64,000 nt of DNA, taken from the NCBI GenBank assembly GCA_019636445.1, contig JAHBXO010000002.1, forward strand, positions 239,630 to 303,629, read 5' to 3'. Shown piece by piece: positions 52,419 through 61,953 of the stretch; the stretch's first letter is position 1; every line of letters begins with the position of its first letter. Position numbers and translations under genes: made by a program. The notes beneath the pieces are model-generated. The model did not search any database and was not told the DNA's origin. It worked only from the letters and a program-made list of their open reading frames with translations. The stretch comes from Gemmataceae bacterium (GTDB lineage Bacteria; Planctomycetota; Planctomycetia; Gemmatales; Gemmataceae).

Positions 52419-55076
52419 ATGGACGACACAGACATGCCCATTCTAGTGTTGGAAGCGGCACCACGAACGGGGAATTTTTCGGAACACGATCGAGAAGTAT
52501 TGAAGGTCCGCGCCATTGACGCGGCCTACGCTGCCGAGGCCGGACTCTTCACGGAGACGGACGCGCGATCGAACGGGCAGCGGCTGAATTGGAACGGGCC
52601 GGCGAAGGCGCTCGGGCCGTGTCTGACGATGCGATACCTCGATATCGACGGCGAGGCCATCGCCTTCAAGGACGAGAAGAACCGCAACCGGTTCCTGTTC
52701 GCCTTGCGGCCGCTGACGCCGTACATGTCGAAGCCGAAGAAGGGCGATGGCGAACCGAAGCCGCGAAAATACGAACGACCGAAGGGATCGAAGTGTCGCC
52801 TTTACTTCGTCCGCCAACTCGCGGGGAAATACGCGGACAAGAACGAGCCGCTCATCATCACGGAATCGGAATTGAAAGCCCTCTCGGCGGCCTCGAATGG
52901 TTTCGCGGCCGTCGGCATCAGCGGTGTCGATGGATGGGGAAAGGCCCGCAAGACCGCGGCCGACGGCACGAAGATCGGTCCGCGCCAACTTCTCGACGAC
53001 TTCAAAAAACTGAATCTGCGGGGCCGAACCCTTCGGATCATCTTCGACAGTGACGTCGCGACGAACGAAAACGTGGCGCGTGCCACGAAGGCCCTAACGA
53101 ACTGCCTCCGTGATGCCGGGGCCAGCGTCACGATCATCCCACTGCCGCCCGGACCGAACAGTGAGAAGCAGGGACTCGACGACTACCTCTTCCGTCACGG
53201 TGCCGAGGCCCTTCAAAAGTTGATCGACGAAACCGAAGCCGGCAGTACGAAGGAAACGACGTCGGCGGCGACAAAAGTGGAGCCGAGGGCCCGGACGCCA
53301 AAGCCGCCTCCGCCACCGCTGGAAGTGCCCGACGGAGTGCCGATCATTCTCCTGGCGACAGACGAACACCGCGTTAATCAAGAAGCGATCAAGGCCCTCG
53401 TGAAGGACCGCACGCTCTACAAGCGGGGCGGCGCGCTGGTGCAGATCGTCGAGCAGGTGGAAGACTCGCCGGACACGGAAACGATCAGACGCTACGCCGG
53501 CGCGCCGGTCATCCGCGATTTGCCCGCGGCGATGCTGCGCGAGAAGTTGTCGGAATTCGCGTACTTCATGAAAACGAAAGTCGTCGGCGAAAACAGGTAC
53601 CAGACGGCCGAACACCCACCGGACTGGTGCGTCTCCGCGATCCAATCAAGGGGCAACTGGCCCGGCATCCGTAATCTCGTGGCCATCGTTGGCCACCCGG
53701 TCATGCTGCCCAACGGGTCGATACTCGCTAGGGACGGTTACGATCCCGGAACCGGGTTGCTGGTCCAACTCGATACCGATGTCTCGATTGACGTTCCCGG
53801 GAAGCCGACGAGGGACGACGCGAAGGCGGCCGTCGTGGTGCTGCTCGACTCGATTCGCGATTTCCCCTTCGCCGGCGAAGAATACAAGTCGGCGATGGTT
53901 GCGGGGATGTTAACATCGCTCGCCTGGTTGATGTTCGACGGGCCGGCCCCGCTCTTCCTGATCGACAAGAACGTCCGCTCGGCCGGCGCCGGGTTGCTCG
54001 CGGACGTGCCCGCAATCATGCTGACCGGCCGGCGATCGCCAGTAATGGCGTACTCCGCGAAGTCGGAGGAAATGCGGAAGAAAATCACGACGCTCGCGAT
54101 CGCGGGCGAACGCCTAGCCATGCTCGACAACCTGAGTGGGCCGGTCGGCTCCGACGTGCTCGACGCGGCGCTCACCACGACCGTCTGGCGAGATCGGGTT
54201 CTCTCTACCAATCGCGAATATGTCGGGCCGCTGGAGATCGTCTGGTGGGGAACGGGGAACAACATCGCGCTGCGGGCGGATACGAGCCGTCGGGTCTGCC
54301 ACATCCTGCTTAACAGCGAGGAAGAAAATCCCGAACTCCGAACCGACTTCAAGTACCCGAACCTGCGGGAACACATCAATCAAAACCGTTCTGTGTTGCT
54401 GAGCGCCGCCCTTACGATCTTGCGGGCTTGGCACGTTGCCGGCCGACCTACGGAGAAGGTCTCGGGTTGGGGAAGTTACGAGGGCTGGTCGGCCGTCGTC
54501 CGCCAGGCGGTCATGTTCGCGGGCATGGTTGATCCTGGAAAAACGCGGGACAACCTGCAGGCCGAGGCTGATCGGCCGGCGGCGTCCATGCGGGAGATCA
54601 TCCGGCTTTGGCCGAACCTCCGACAGACGAACGCCGGCCTATCGGCCGCCGAGATCGTGGCGAATGTGAAAGCCGAGACAACGACAGTAACGGTGCAGCC
54701 CTGGGCACACGAGATGCGCGATGCCATCGAAGAACTCTGTGGCAAACTCGACGGGCAATCACTCGGCTACAAGTTCAGATCCTTCCAAAAGCGGAACTTT
54801 GGCGGCCAGATGATCACGAAAGCCCCACACGAAGCGCATAGCGGATCGAACCGCTGGATCGTCACAGAAGTGGTCAAAACGACCCGGAAGCAGGAGATGC
54901 CCAATCCATCTACTGCCGGAGGAGATCGACGTAACGCCTCCGCGGATAATCGGTTTGGAAATTCGGGCGTACCGAGTGCAGGAGATGCGGGAGATGTTGT
55001 AGGCGTAACCGGGGAAGCGAAGTGGAGGTACAACGGACCGGCGAAGGGGCCGGCCGCAAAAGGGGGCCACCCATGA
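52419..55076 (+). CDS. DUF3854/TOPRIM-containing primase-helicase-like replication protein
   Basis: 885 residues from ATG 52419, after GGAG. Residues about 130-270 contain a TOPRIM-like block: PLIITESELKALSAASNG (with the Glu), then GRTLRIIFDSDVATNENVAR (DSD motif), then KQGLDDYLFRHG. This is DUF3854. The C-terminal half, from about residue 430, resembles the NTPase/primase C-terminal part of phage and plasmid replication proteins. It includes EIVWWGTGNNIALRADTSRR and HILLNSEEENPELRTDFKYP, where the T/N-N-I and RR pattern is typical of D5-like helicases. The Walker A could not be placed with confidence. It likely copies or mobilises the element. The stop overlaps the next start (ATGA). Confidence 0.8.
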   Translation: MDDTDMPILVLEAAPRTGNFSEHDREVLKVRAIDAAYAAEAGLFTETDARSNGQRLNWNGPAKALGPCLTMRYLDIDGEAIAFKDEKNRNRFLFALRPLTPYMSKPKKGDGEPKPRKYERPKGSKCRLYFVRQLAGKYADKNEPLIITESELKALSAASNGFAAVGISGVDGWGKARKTAADGTKIGPRQLLDDFKKLNLRGRTLRIIFDSDVATNENVARATKALTNCLRDAGASVTIIPLPPGPNSEKQGLDDYLFRHGAEALQKLIDETEAGSTKETTSAATKVEPRARTPKPPPPPLEVPDGVPIILLATDEHRVNQEAIKALVKDRTLYKRGGALVQIVEQVEDSPDTETIRRYAGAPVIRDLPAAMLREKLSEFAYFMKTKVVGENRYQTAEHPPDWCVSAIQSRGNWPGIRNLVAIVGHPVMLPNGSILARDGYDPGTGLLVQLDTDVSIDVPGKPTRDDAKAAVVVLLDSIRDFPFAGEEYKSAMVAGMLTSLAWLMFDGPAPLFLIDKNVRSAGAGLLADVPAIMLTGRRSPVMAYSAKSEEMRKKITTLAIAGERLAMLDNLSGPVGSDVLDAALTTTVWRDRVLSTNREYVGPLEIVWWGTGNNIALRADTSRRVCHILLNSEEENPELRTDFKYPNLREHINQNRSVLLSAALTILRAWHVAGRPTEKVSGWGSYEGWSAVVRQAVMFAGMVDPGKTRDNLQAEADRPAASMREIIRLWPNLRQTNAGLSAAEIVANVKAETTTVTVQPWAHEMRDAIEELCGKLDGQSLGYKFRSFQKRNFGGQMITKAPHEAHSGSNRWIVTEVVKTTRKQEMPNPSTAGGDRRNASADNRFGNSGVPSAGDAGDVVGVTGEAKWRYNGPAKGPAAKGGHP

Positions 55077-55465
55077 CCACCGTGACCGCCCTTCGAATCC
55101 TTCGGGACGCCGGTTGCGACCCCCGTGTCGAGGGAGACCGGCTCAAACTCGACGAAGATCCGCCGGACGAACTGCCGGAAGCACACATCGACATTCTAAA
55201 CACGCCCATCCGGGAACTCGTCACCGGCGACAAGCTCTACGCGATCGACGAGGACGGACACGGCTGCGCCCATCCCGACGGGCTGCTCGATCTGTCGGGC
55301 CCGCTACCGCTCAACGTGCGGCTGATCGCGGTGGCCGGCACGGCGTGGGACCGGATTTCGCCGTATGCAATGGAGTCGTTCCCGCATCTGTTCACACTGG
55401 CCGCGATGAAGACGAAGGCGAGAAAGGGGGCGGACCATGCAGATCAACCGCAACTCCCGCATTAA
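55073..55465 (+). CDS. Small island protein with TubC-like N-terminal domain
   Basis: 130 residues from ATG 55073, overlapping the primase-like stop. The opening ALRILRDAGCDPRVEGDRLK then DEDPPDELPEAHIDILNTPI, with the short beta-hairpin between helices, recalls the TubC N-terminal docking domain often found at the start of small mobile-element proteins. The middle (GDKLYAIDEDGHGCAHPDGL) is unique. Function unknown; its genetic neighbours are replication and integration proteins. Confidence 0.65.
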   Translation: MTTVTALRILRDAGCDPRVEGDRLKLDEDPPDELPEAHIDILNTPIRELVTGDKLYAIDEDGHGCAHPDGLLDLSGPLPLNVRLIAVAGTAWDRISPYAMESFPHLFTLAAMKTKARKGADHADQPQLPH

Positions 55466-55631
55466 CACCGGCAGTCGGTGGGGCGTCGAGCACAAGCCGA
55501 TTGGCTCGCGTGCTTGGATCCTGTTCTTCACGGTTTGCACGATGGAGACCGCGAACAAGATGCTCTTTCGCGTTTGCAGCTCCGCCGGTGGCGATTTCCG
55601 ATTCCGGCATGCTCGTAAGGGGGCGACGTGA
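55437..55631 (+). CDS. Small island protein of unknown function
   Basis: 64 residues, ATG 55437 after GGGGGCGG. It overlaps the upstream gene by 29 bases and the next by four. Sequence: basic start (MQINRNSRINTGSRWGVEHK), an aromatic middle (WILFFTVCTMETANKMLF) and a basic end. No family recognised. Tight overlaps argue that it is a real coupled gene. Confidence 0.6.
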   Translation: MQINRNSRINTGSRWGVEHKPIGSRAWILFFTVCTMETANKMLFRVCSSAGGDFRFRHARKGAT

Positions 55632-55936
55632 ACACGACCCTGGAAGACGTGTTGGCCGCGATTCGGGAACTGTCCGTACGCGAGTCTTCGCTCCTGTCGC
55701 CGCTGTTGGACCGGAACGACCTGGCCGCCTTGCTCCGCGTGGGCGAGACGACGCTCGACAAACTCCGCGCGATGGACAAGATTGGCCCGGCTGAAATTCG
55801 GATAGGCCGGCTCGTCTACTGGCACCGCGACGAAGTGAATGCCTGGTTGGCCACGCCTACGGCGAAGGGCGAATTGATGGGCCGCCTTGCTTGGACCGTC
55901 TACCGCCGAGAAGAGTGCCGCCGCAAGTCGCGGTAG
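55628..55936 (+). CDS. HTH/AlpA-like DNA-binding protein
   Basis: 102 residues from GTG 55628 in a GTGA overlap. An N-terminal helix pair (LEDVLAAIRELSVRESSLLS) leads to LDRNDLAALLRVGETTLDKL, an excisionase-type HTH, and to AEIRIGRLVYWHRDEVNAWL, the conserved wing and tail of AlpA/MerR-like proteins. Its place right before the integrase gene (54 bases) fits a recombination directionality factor or integrase regulator. Confidence 0.85.
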   Translation: MNTTLEDVLAAIRELSVRESSLLSPLLDRNDLAALLRVGETTLDKLRAMDKIGPAEIRIGRLVYWHRDEVNAWLATPTAKGELMGRLAWTVYRREECRRKSR

Positions 55937-55990
55937 GCGGCCGGCCGATGGGGATGATACCTTTCAAGGCACATTCGGGAGACAGAATTA

Positions 55991-57424
55991 ATGGCGAGTC
56001 TTTTCAAGCGGACTTACAAGGACAAGGCCACCGGCAAGACAAGGAAGACAACCTGCTGGTACGGTCAATACACCGACGAATTCGGCAAGACCGTCCGCGC
56101 CAAGTTGTCAACAAACCGTTCCGCATCGGAACAGATGTTGGCGGCCCTCACGGCGAAAGTAGACCGCATCCGTGCCGGCCTGCACGATCCGTACGCCGAC
56201 CACCGGGACTCGGCCTTATCTGACCTGCTGGACGAATTCCGGGGCCATCACCTCGACCGGGGCAACACGGAAAAGCAAGGGTTGCAAGTTGTCAGCCGTT
56301 GCCGTTCCGTCTTCGACGACTGCGATTTCACTTTCCTCCGCGACTTGGACGCCACAGCAGTTGACCAACACCTGGCGAAGCGAAGGAGAATCCATCGGAA
56401 GGAAGGCGGCATTGGCCCGCAAACGTCCAACCACATTGTTACCGCCCTGAAGTCTTTCGGAAATTGGCTTGTGAGAGTAAGACGAGTCCAAGAGAACCCG
56501 TTCCGGTTCCTGAATCGCGTGAATGCAAAAGTGGACGTTCGCCACGTCCGGCGAGTGCTGACCGATGACGAGTTCTCTCGCCTCTTGCTCGAAGCTGAGA
56601 AGGGAGAGACGTTCCGTTGCCTCACCGGCGAGCAACGGTACTTCCTGTACCTTACAGCCGCCTTCACCGGGCTACGTGCGTCCGAATTAGCGAGTCTCAC
56701 GCCGAAATCGTTCCGGTTCGACGCCAACCCGCCCACGGTCAAGGTGGAAGCTGGTTATTCCAAACACCGACGTGAAGATAACTTGCCGCTGCACACGGTA
56801 ATCGTTTCTCGCCTGCGACCTTGGATCGAACGTATCCCGACCGGTCGAAAAATCTGGCCGGGTAAGTGGGCGGCTCACTCCGAGGCCGGGGACATGATTC
56901 GGCACGACCTGCACAATGCTAGGGAACGATGGATCACGGAATCCGCCGATGATGCCGAGCGGACGCAACGCGAGGCCGGGGACTATCTGAGGTACAAGAC
57001 CGCTGCCGGCCAAGTGGCGGACTTCCACGCCCTCCGACACCGGTTCGTAACCTCACTAGTGAAGGCCGGAGTCTCACCGAAAGAGGCGAAGGAACTGGCC
57101 CGGCACTCCACGATAACCTTGACGATGGATCGGTACGCCCACGTTCAACTTTCCGACTCGGCAAACGCCCTGAATCGGGTATCCGCCGACGGGTTGACTG
57201 ACACAAAACTGACACAACTTTTCCGGGACGAGGCGGGATTAGACGAGGCGAAACGGGGCAATGAGACAACCGCTGAACCGTCGAAGACTCCAATTTTGCT
57301 TGATTTCGAGACCAAACGGGGCCAGACGGGACCAAACGAGAAGTACACCCGGAGGGATTCGAACCCCCAACCCTCGGTTCCGAAGACCGAAGGAGATCGA
57401 GGAAAACGGCTTGAAATCATGTAA
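55991..57424 (+). CDS. Tyrosine recombinase (integrase) of the element
   Basis: 477 residues. All five catalytic residues stand in order: Arg229 (TGLRASELASL), Lys258 region (GYSKHRRED), His346 and Arg349 (FHALRH), His372 (ARHSTITLTMD) and Tyr382 (DRYAHV). The N-terminal SAM-like core-binding domain runs from about residue 75 to 180. It recombines the tRNA-derived sites at the element's two ends. The coding frame runs through the direct repeat, so the last ~30 residues are translated tRNA sequence (KYTRRDSNPQP) and would change when the element is excised. ATG 55991 is preceded by GGGAG. Confidence 0.95.
   Translation: MASLFKRTYKDKATGKTRKTTCWYGQYTDEFGKTVRAKLSTNRSASEQMLAALTAKVDRIRAGLHDPYADHRDSALSDLLDEFRGHHLDRGNTEKQGLQVVSRCRSVFDDCDFTFLRDLDATAVDQHLAKRRRIHRKEGGIGPQTSNHIVTALKSFGNWLVRVRRVQENPFRFLNRVNAKVDVRHVRRVLTDDEFSRLLLEAEKGETFRCLTGEQRYFLYLTAAFTGLRASELASLTPKSFRFDANPPTVKVEAGYSKHRREDNLPLHTVIVSRLRPWIERIPTGRKIWPGKWAAHSEAGDMIRHDLHNARERWITESADDAERTQREAGDYLRYKTAAGQVADFHALRHRFVTSLVKAGVSPKEAKELARHSTITLTMDRYAHVQLSDSANALNRVSADGLTDTKLTQLFRDEAGLDEAKRGNETTAEPSKTPILLDFETKRGQTGPNEKYTRRDSNPQPSVPKTEGDRGKRLEIM
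57342..57394 (-). repeat. Right attachment-type direct repeat (tRNA-Arg 3' half)
   Basis: Identical over 53 bases to 27539-27591. It lies inside the 3' end of the integrase gene. Beyond it, no tRNA D-arm or 5' acceptor stem follows, so this is a fragment and not an intact tRNA. Confidence 0.85.
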
Positions 57425-57464
57425 TTTGGAAAACGGGCGCAGTGCCGGGCGCAGTAGCAGTCGG

Positions 57465-57560
57465 GAACTCGATTCCGTTGTGGAAGCTTGGTCGATGTTG
57501 CCCGAATCGATTCAGCAAGCCATCCTCACCTTGGTCGAAGCAACACGGACGGCGAAGTAA
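57465..57560 (+). pseudogene. Peptide tail outside the right border
   Basis: Open frame ending ELDSVVEAWSMLPESIQQAI then LTLVEATRTAK. It matches the tail at the left end of the element (W..LPE.I...I..VEA). It has no start codon of its own. Its presence outside the border suggests that a second related element, or its remnant, lies next to this one. Confidence 0.4.
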
Positions 57561-58147
57561 GCGGTGCTTGACTGCAGCGCTAACCGGGAATTGCCTCCCA
57601 ATCCTCCCGTCCTCCCATTGGGCGGTTCTTCGGTTAAATATCGAAGAGTTCTTGCTTCACGAGGCCGAGCCATCGAACGGAATGGCGTTATGTTGGCGAT
57701 AGACATGGAATCGGCAGGATCTTCGCGCCACAGATGAACTTCTTGCTGAAATCGCAAAGTTGTGAGCTATTCGGCTTCCCGTGATCGAGTCGATGCTGTT
57801 GGTGTTCATCCGACGCAACGCAGCGACTTTTGGTGTTTGGGTGGACAATATCGGGAAGTGGCCCGAATCCCTTAGCTTGATTCTTACACATACTGTGCTA
57901 GAGCCGACGGCATCGGTGAGAAGCACCTCGTCAAAGCCGCAATCGAGATGCGGGTGATCCTGGTGCCCGCCGTGGGCCGCCCCATGTGATGAGGCTTCAT
58001 TCCACTTCGTTCGATGGCCCCGTCCGATCGCGGCACAACGTTTTGCCTACGATTGGTGCGGCCGATCCTCGACCGTTTCGGATCCGTCGGCAACGTCCGA
58101 TTCATCGCGGACTTGACTGCGATTCGCTCCCGGTCACCGCGTTGTCC
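57561..58147. other. Non-coding region right of the island
   Basis: 587 bases with no gene I can support. Composition is mixed, with AT-rich patches around 57630-57900. Short open frames lack ribosome sites and recognisable domains. It may hold decayed insertion or integration debris. Confidence 0.4.
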
Positions 58148-59572
58148 TCATCGCTTTCCGGTGTGCAGATTCGCGACGCTCTTGAGCCAATCCTTCATGC
58201 ACCGTTTGGCTTCGTCGATTTTCCCGTTGCCCTCCGAGCGGTGCAACGGGTTCAGCAATCGAAATTCGGCGTCGATCGCATCGTTCAACCTGTCGAGATT
58301 CTTGCGAACCAACAGGAGTTGACTCGCCATTCGAGGCGGCCGTACGTTTGTTTCGGAGGGCGGATCAATGTACAGGATTCTTTCCGGCCAGAGCACCTTG
58401 TTCGCGGTTTCGCTGCCGAGGTACGACGCGAAGCATTCCAGCAGGTGGAGATCGGCCGACGAGGCCAATGGGACAACGTGGCGCAGACGCGGAGCGTCCG
58501 ATTCGTTCTTGAATCGATTGAGTTTCGACTCGTCAATCCAGTCGTACCAGTCCCGCGACCGGCGCTTCGGAATGCGAATCACCGGCATCCTCTCGGCCGC
58601 CGCCTGGAGTTTCTCGAATGCGTCCGCCACATCGTTCAAGACCCCGCGGAATTCCCTTTGCGACTCGGCTTCGCGATTCTTGAACGCGGCGGGAACCAGC
58701 GATTTCAGTCGACGGGCTTCCTCTTCGCCGAGGATCGCATCGAACGGCAATTCGCGCCCATTCCACTCGTTGAGAATTCTTCGGACCCTGGGTTCGTTCG
58801 TCAGCTCGGCGTCCGAGGAATGTGCCGCCAACCCGACCATCGCCTTGAGGTCGTTCTTTAGGCTGTCCTTGGATTCGGTGGTTTGTTTCTGCCAATGGTC
58901 GATCAGCTCGTCAAGCGTTCGTTGCGGCGGCTTCCCGTTCGCCGGCTTGACCTTGTCGGCCGCCGGCGTGTTCGGTGTGGTCGACTCGGACTCCCGGGAT
59001 CGGGGGCCGATCTGCCAGAACACGATTCCGGCCACGGTCATGAGGAACACGGCGAGGCCGACGAAGGTGCCCGACCTCGGTCGACGGTGGGGAGTCTTGG
59101 TCGGGACAAACGTTGGTCGCCGCGCGGCGACCGGCCAATCGGGATCGATTCCGTCGGCGAGGGCGGGGCACTCGCCCAGCAGACCGGGGTCGCGATCCCA
59201 GTCGATTGTCGCGGCCAACTCGGCGAGACGCGGGAGCCGATCGCGCAGGCGGGACCGGATCGCTTCGCGTTCGGCGGGGGCGAGTCGGTCGACGTCGAGG
59301 CCGATCACGAGGAGCGTTTCGCGGCCGGTCCGGCCGGTCGCGCGTTGCACGACGTCGCGGTCGACGCCGAGGAAGTCGGGACCGGCACCGTCGGGAGCGG
59401 CACCGTAGCGGGCGAACCAGTCCGCCGCGGCCGTGGCGTCGAGTCCGCTCGCCGGGGAGACGAGGAACCGGTGGTGGTAGCGGCCGGCGTCGGGCGTCTC
59501 GGCGAGCAGGGCGACGCGATCGCCGGCCGGGCGATCGGCCGGGCCGGGTCGGGTCGGTTCGACCGCGGTCAT
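58148..59572 (-). CDS. Membrane-anchored hypothetical protein of the GTPase cluster
   Basis: 474 residues from ATG 59572 in an ATGA overlap with the upstream gene. The first ~180 residues are soluble (LLVIGLDVDRLAPAEREAIR), then one helix SGTFVGLAVFLMTVAGIVFW near residue 175-195, a Ser/Thr/Pro linker and a helical C-terminal part of ~250 residues (LDELIDHWQKQTTESKDSLK and on). No enzymatic motif. Single-pass topology next to a P-loop protein suggests a membrane partner. Such gene groups resemble the GTPase-based trafficking or conflict modules known in planctomycetes, but I could not name the family. Confidence 0.7.
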   Translation of the reverse strand: MTAVEPTRPGPADRPAGDRVALLAETPDAGRYHHRFLVSPASGLDATAAADWFARYGAAPDGAGPDFLGVDRDVVQRATGRTGRETLLVIGLDVDRLAPAEREAIRSRLRDRLPRLAELAATIDWDRDPGLLGECPALADGIDPDWPVAARRPTFVPTKTPHRRPRSGTFVGLAVFLMTVAGIVFWQIGPRSRESESTTPNTPAADKVKPANGKPPQRTLDELIDHWQKQTTESKDSLKNDLKAMVGLAAHSSDAELTNEPRVRRILNEWNGRELPFDAILGEEEARRLKSLVPAAFKNREAESQREFRGVLNDVADAFEKLQAAAERMPVIRIPKRRSRDWYDWIDESKLNRFKNESDAPRLRHVVPLASSADLHLLECFASYLGSETANKVLWPERILYIDPPSETNVRPPRMASQLLLVRKNLDRLNDAIDAEFRLLNPLHRSEGNGKIDEAKRCMKDWLKSVANLHTGKR

Positions 59573-61950
59573 TTCGGATACTCCGGAAGATCGGGGACCT
59601 TTGGCAGACCTTTCAAAGTGAAGGCGGCGCGGTTGCCGTACTTTCCCAGATCGATTTCCCGAACCTTTCCGTTGAGTTCGTCGATCGTCCATTCGTCGGT
59701 GCCCGAACCCTGGGAACGGTTTCTGAACAGGAAGTTACCCGATGTGCAGTCGATCTCGACGCGGAGTTCGATCTTGTCGCCGCGCTTGCCGGAGAACGGG
59801 AATTCGGCGACGTCGTGGATGGATTCGCCCTTTCGGGACGTCACGTCGTCCTTGTCGATCTTGAGTTCGTGATTGGCGTAGACCTTGACCCGGTTCTTGA
59901 CCGAGTCCCAGCCGTCGCTGCCGAAATCGAGCCGATGCAGGACGATGCTGACTTCGAGTGTTCCGTCGAGTTTGGCGAGTTCGGTCTGGTAGATATTCAC
60001 GAACTTGGTCATCGACTTCGTCGACCATTTTTCGTCGAGGTATTCCCTGCAGGCTTCGAGCGGCTTGTTGGAATTGCGTACCCGCTCGTACAACCGGCGG
60101 TCATTGGCCGTCCGGAATTTCTGCCAGGTCGATTCGATCGTCCGCAGGTCCTCGGGGGCGAGCAACGCCTTGACGCGATCGTCGCAAATCACGGCGTCAA
60201 GTTTACCGCCGGCCTTCTGCCAGCCCTCGGAGTTCTGCGAGGATCGACAATCCGACAACTGGCGTTCGAAGAATTCCACCGTACGGATGCGGAAGTTCCG
60301 GACCAGGATCTCGCGCGTCTTCGCGGCCTCGGGACGGTCGGCGAGCTTGGCGAGAATCCGCGCGGCCCCGTCGATCCGCCAGTCGGCGATGTCGTCGTAG
60401 TAGTGACGTTCGTCGTCGGAGAGTTCGGCGGATTCCTTGGCGCTCTTATATTTTCGATCCAGTTCCTGGCGCAGCCGCCGAAACTCCTGAAGCAATTCCT
60501 CGGAGATCGTCTCGGGCTCCCCCCGTGGGAGATCGCCGCGCAGGTTCGCGAGATCTTGGAGCGATCGGGCATCCGCCAGCGCCGTGGACCACGCGGCAAG
60601 CCGACCCCGGAAGTTCTGGTCCGCGTCGACCCGGCGGCGCGCGGTCTCGATGCGGTCCGCGACGTTCGTCGCCAGTCGATTCGCACCCGATGGCGAAAGG
60701 ATCAACCACGAGAACGGCGACCAGAGTTTGTGGCGTTCGCGAAAGCCGGTCAACCACCGGTCGGCCGCCTCCAGGTCTGCGAGCGCGACGGCGTGGGGCC
60801 CGTCCAGCACCGGCCGGTACCGGACATAGCGGAGCAGGTCGAATGCCCCCGTCGCGATTCCCCACGTCAGGAAGAGCGCGAACACCAGGCCGGCCCACTG
60901 ACGTCGGGCGACTGGACGCGTGGCGGCAAGGATCCGACGAGCTTCGGCCGCATGCGGGAATTCGTCCGGATAGTCGCGGCGCAGCCGTTCCACGGCCTCG
61001 GTCAAGCGGGACCGGCGGGACGTCAGGGGTTGGAGGATGCGCCACCAGCGGAACGCGCCGGCTTCGGATCGCACGGCCGACAGATCGTGGTCGGCCGATT
61101 GCTCGAGCGCCCGGCGGGCGGCCCAGAGGAACGGTTCCTCCAGTCCGTACGAGGGCAGCGGCCGTTCCGTTGGCGGGCGGTCGTTCGACTCCGTCGCACC
61201 GGACCGGCCGAAGGCGCTGGTCGCGAATGTCCGGAAGTTTTCGGGGTTCCTCGTCCGCAGCGCGTCGCGGAGCCGGCGGTGCGGTTCGGCGTCTTCTCCG
61301 CCCAGGAATTCCTCGAGCGCGGCGGCGTCGACCCGGTCGCCGCGGCGGTCCCACTTGTTGACGACGAGGGCGACGGCGACGGAGTCCGCCAGGCCGACCG
61401 AACCTTCGTCGCGCAACAGGGCGAATGCTCGGCCGATCCGGTTCAATTCGTCGGCCCGTCCGACCGAACCGTCGGGCCGCGGCACTTCGGCCAGGACAAG
61501 CAGGCCATCGCATTCACGCAAGTGCTGGCGCAACCGTGTCGCCAGCAGGTCGTCCGAGACGTCCGGATCGAGCAGTTCGCCGGAATAATCGAACAGCTCG
61601 ACCGGGCAATCGAATCCATCGTGGCGGAAGTCGAACCGGAAGCGGAACGGTTCGCGATTCGGGTTCGGTGGGGGATTCGACCCGGCGTCGAGGCTGCGAA
61701 TCGCCTCGCGCAGCCACGCCGCTCCCCGGTACCGAGCGACGGCGGGATCGTCGGCCGACCAGGATTCCTCCGGCCCCTCGGGCCGCGGCGTGTCCGACGC
61801 GCTGCTACGCCAGACGGCGGAGACGCCCGCGGCGGCGGTGTGCGGCATCGCGAGGGCGGCGAGGATGCAGGTTTTCCCGGCGTTCGCCGGTCCGTAGAGC
61901 GCGAACCGCAGGATGCGGGGCGATCGGTCGGTTTCGGAGTGATGCGGCAT
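59569..61950 (-). CDS. P-loop GTPase-like protein with C-terminal extension
   Basis: 793 residues. The N-terminal domain opens RFALYGPANAGKTCILAALA: GPANAGKT is the P-loop (G1). VELFDYSGELLD provides a DxSG G3-like motif, VALVVNKWDRRGD the NKxD G4 motif, and FATSAFGRSG the SAx G5 motif. This is the pattern of TRAFAC-class GTPases of the double-domain (DO-GTPase/Roco-like) kind. A hydrophobic part around residues 350-390 (QWAGLVFALFLTWGIATG) and a helical region follow. The C-terminal ~200 residues are beta-rich (SIVLHRLDFGSDGWDSVKNR). The GTPase may act as a molecular switch at the membrane. Overlaps the downstream gene by four bases. Confidence 0.8.
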   Translation of the reverse strand: MPHHSETDRSPRILRFALYGPANAGKTCILAALAMPHTAAAGVSAVWRSSASDTPRPEGPEESWSADDPAVARYRGAAWLREAIRSLDAGSNPPPNPNREPFRFRFDFRHDGFDCPVELFDYSGELLDPDVSDDLLATRLRQHLRECDGLLVLAEVPRPDGSVGRADELNRIGRAFALLRDEGSVGLADSVAVALVVNKWDRRGDRVDAAALEEFLGGEDAEPHRRLRDALRTRNPENFRTFATSAFGRSGATESNDRPPTERPLPSYGLEEPFLWAARRALEQSADHDLSAVRSEAGAFRWWRILQPLTSRRSRLTEAVERLRRDYPDEFPHAAEARRILAATRPVARRQWAGLVFALFLTWGIATGAFDLLRYVRYRPVLDGPHAVALADLEAADRWLTGFRERHKLWSPFSWLILSPSGANRLATNVADRIETARRRVDADQNFRGRLAAWSTALADARSLQDLANLRGDLPRGEPETISEELLQEFRRLRQELDRKYKSAKESAELSDDERHYYDDIADWRIDGAARILAKLADRPEAAKTREILVRNFRIRTVEFFERQLSDCRSSQNSEGWQKAGGKLDAVICDDRVKALLAPEDLRTIESTWQKFRTANDRRLYERVRNSNKPLEACREYLDEKWSTKSMTKFVNIYQTELAKLDGTLEVSIVLHRLDFGSDGWDSVKNRVKVYANHELKIDKDDVTSRKGESIHDVAEFPFSGKRGDKIELRVEIDCTSGNFLFRNRSQGSGTDEWTIDELNGKVREIDLGKYGNRAAFTLKGLPKVPDLPEYPK

Positions 61951-61953
61951 GCG

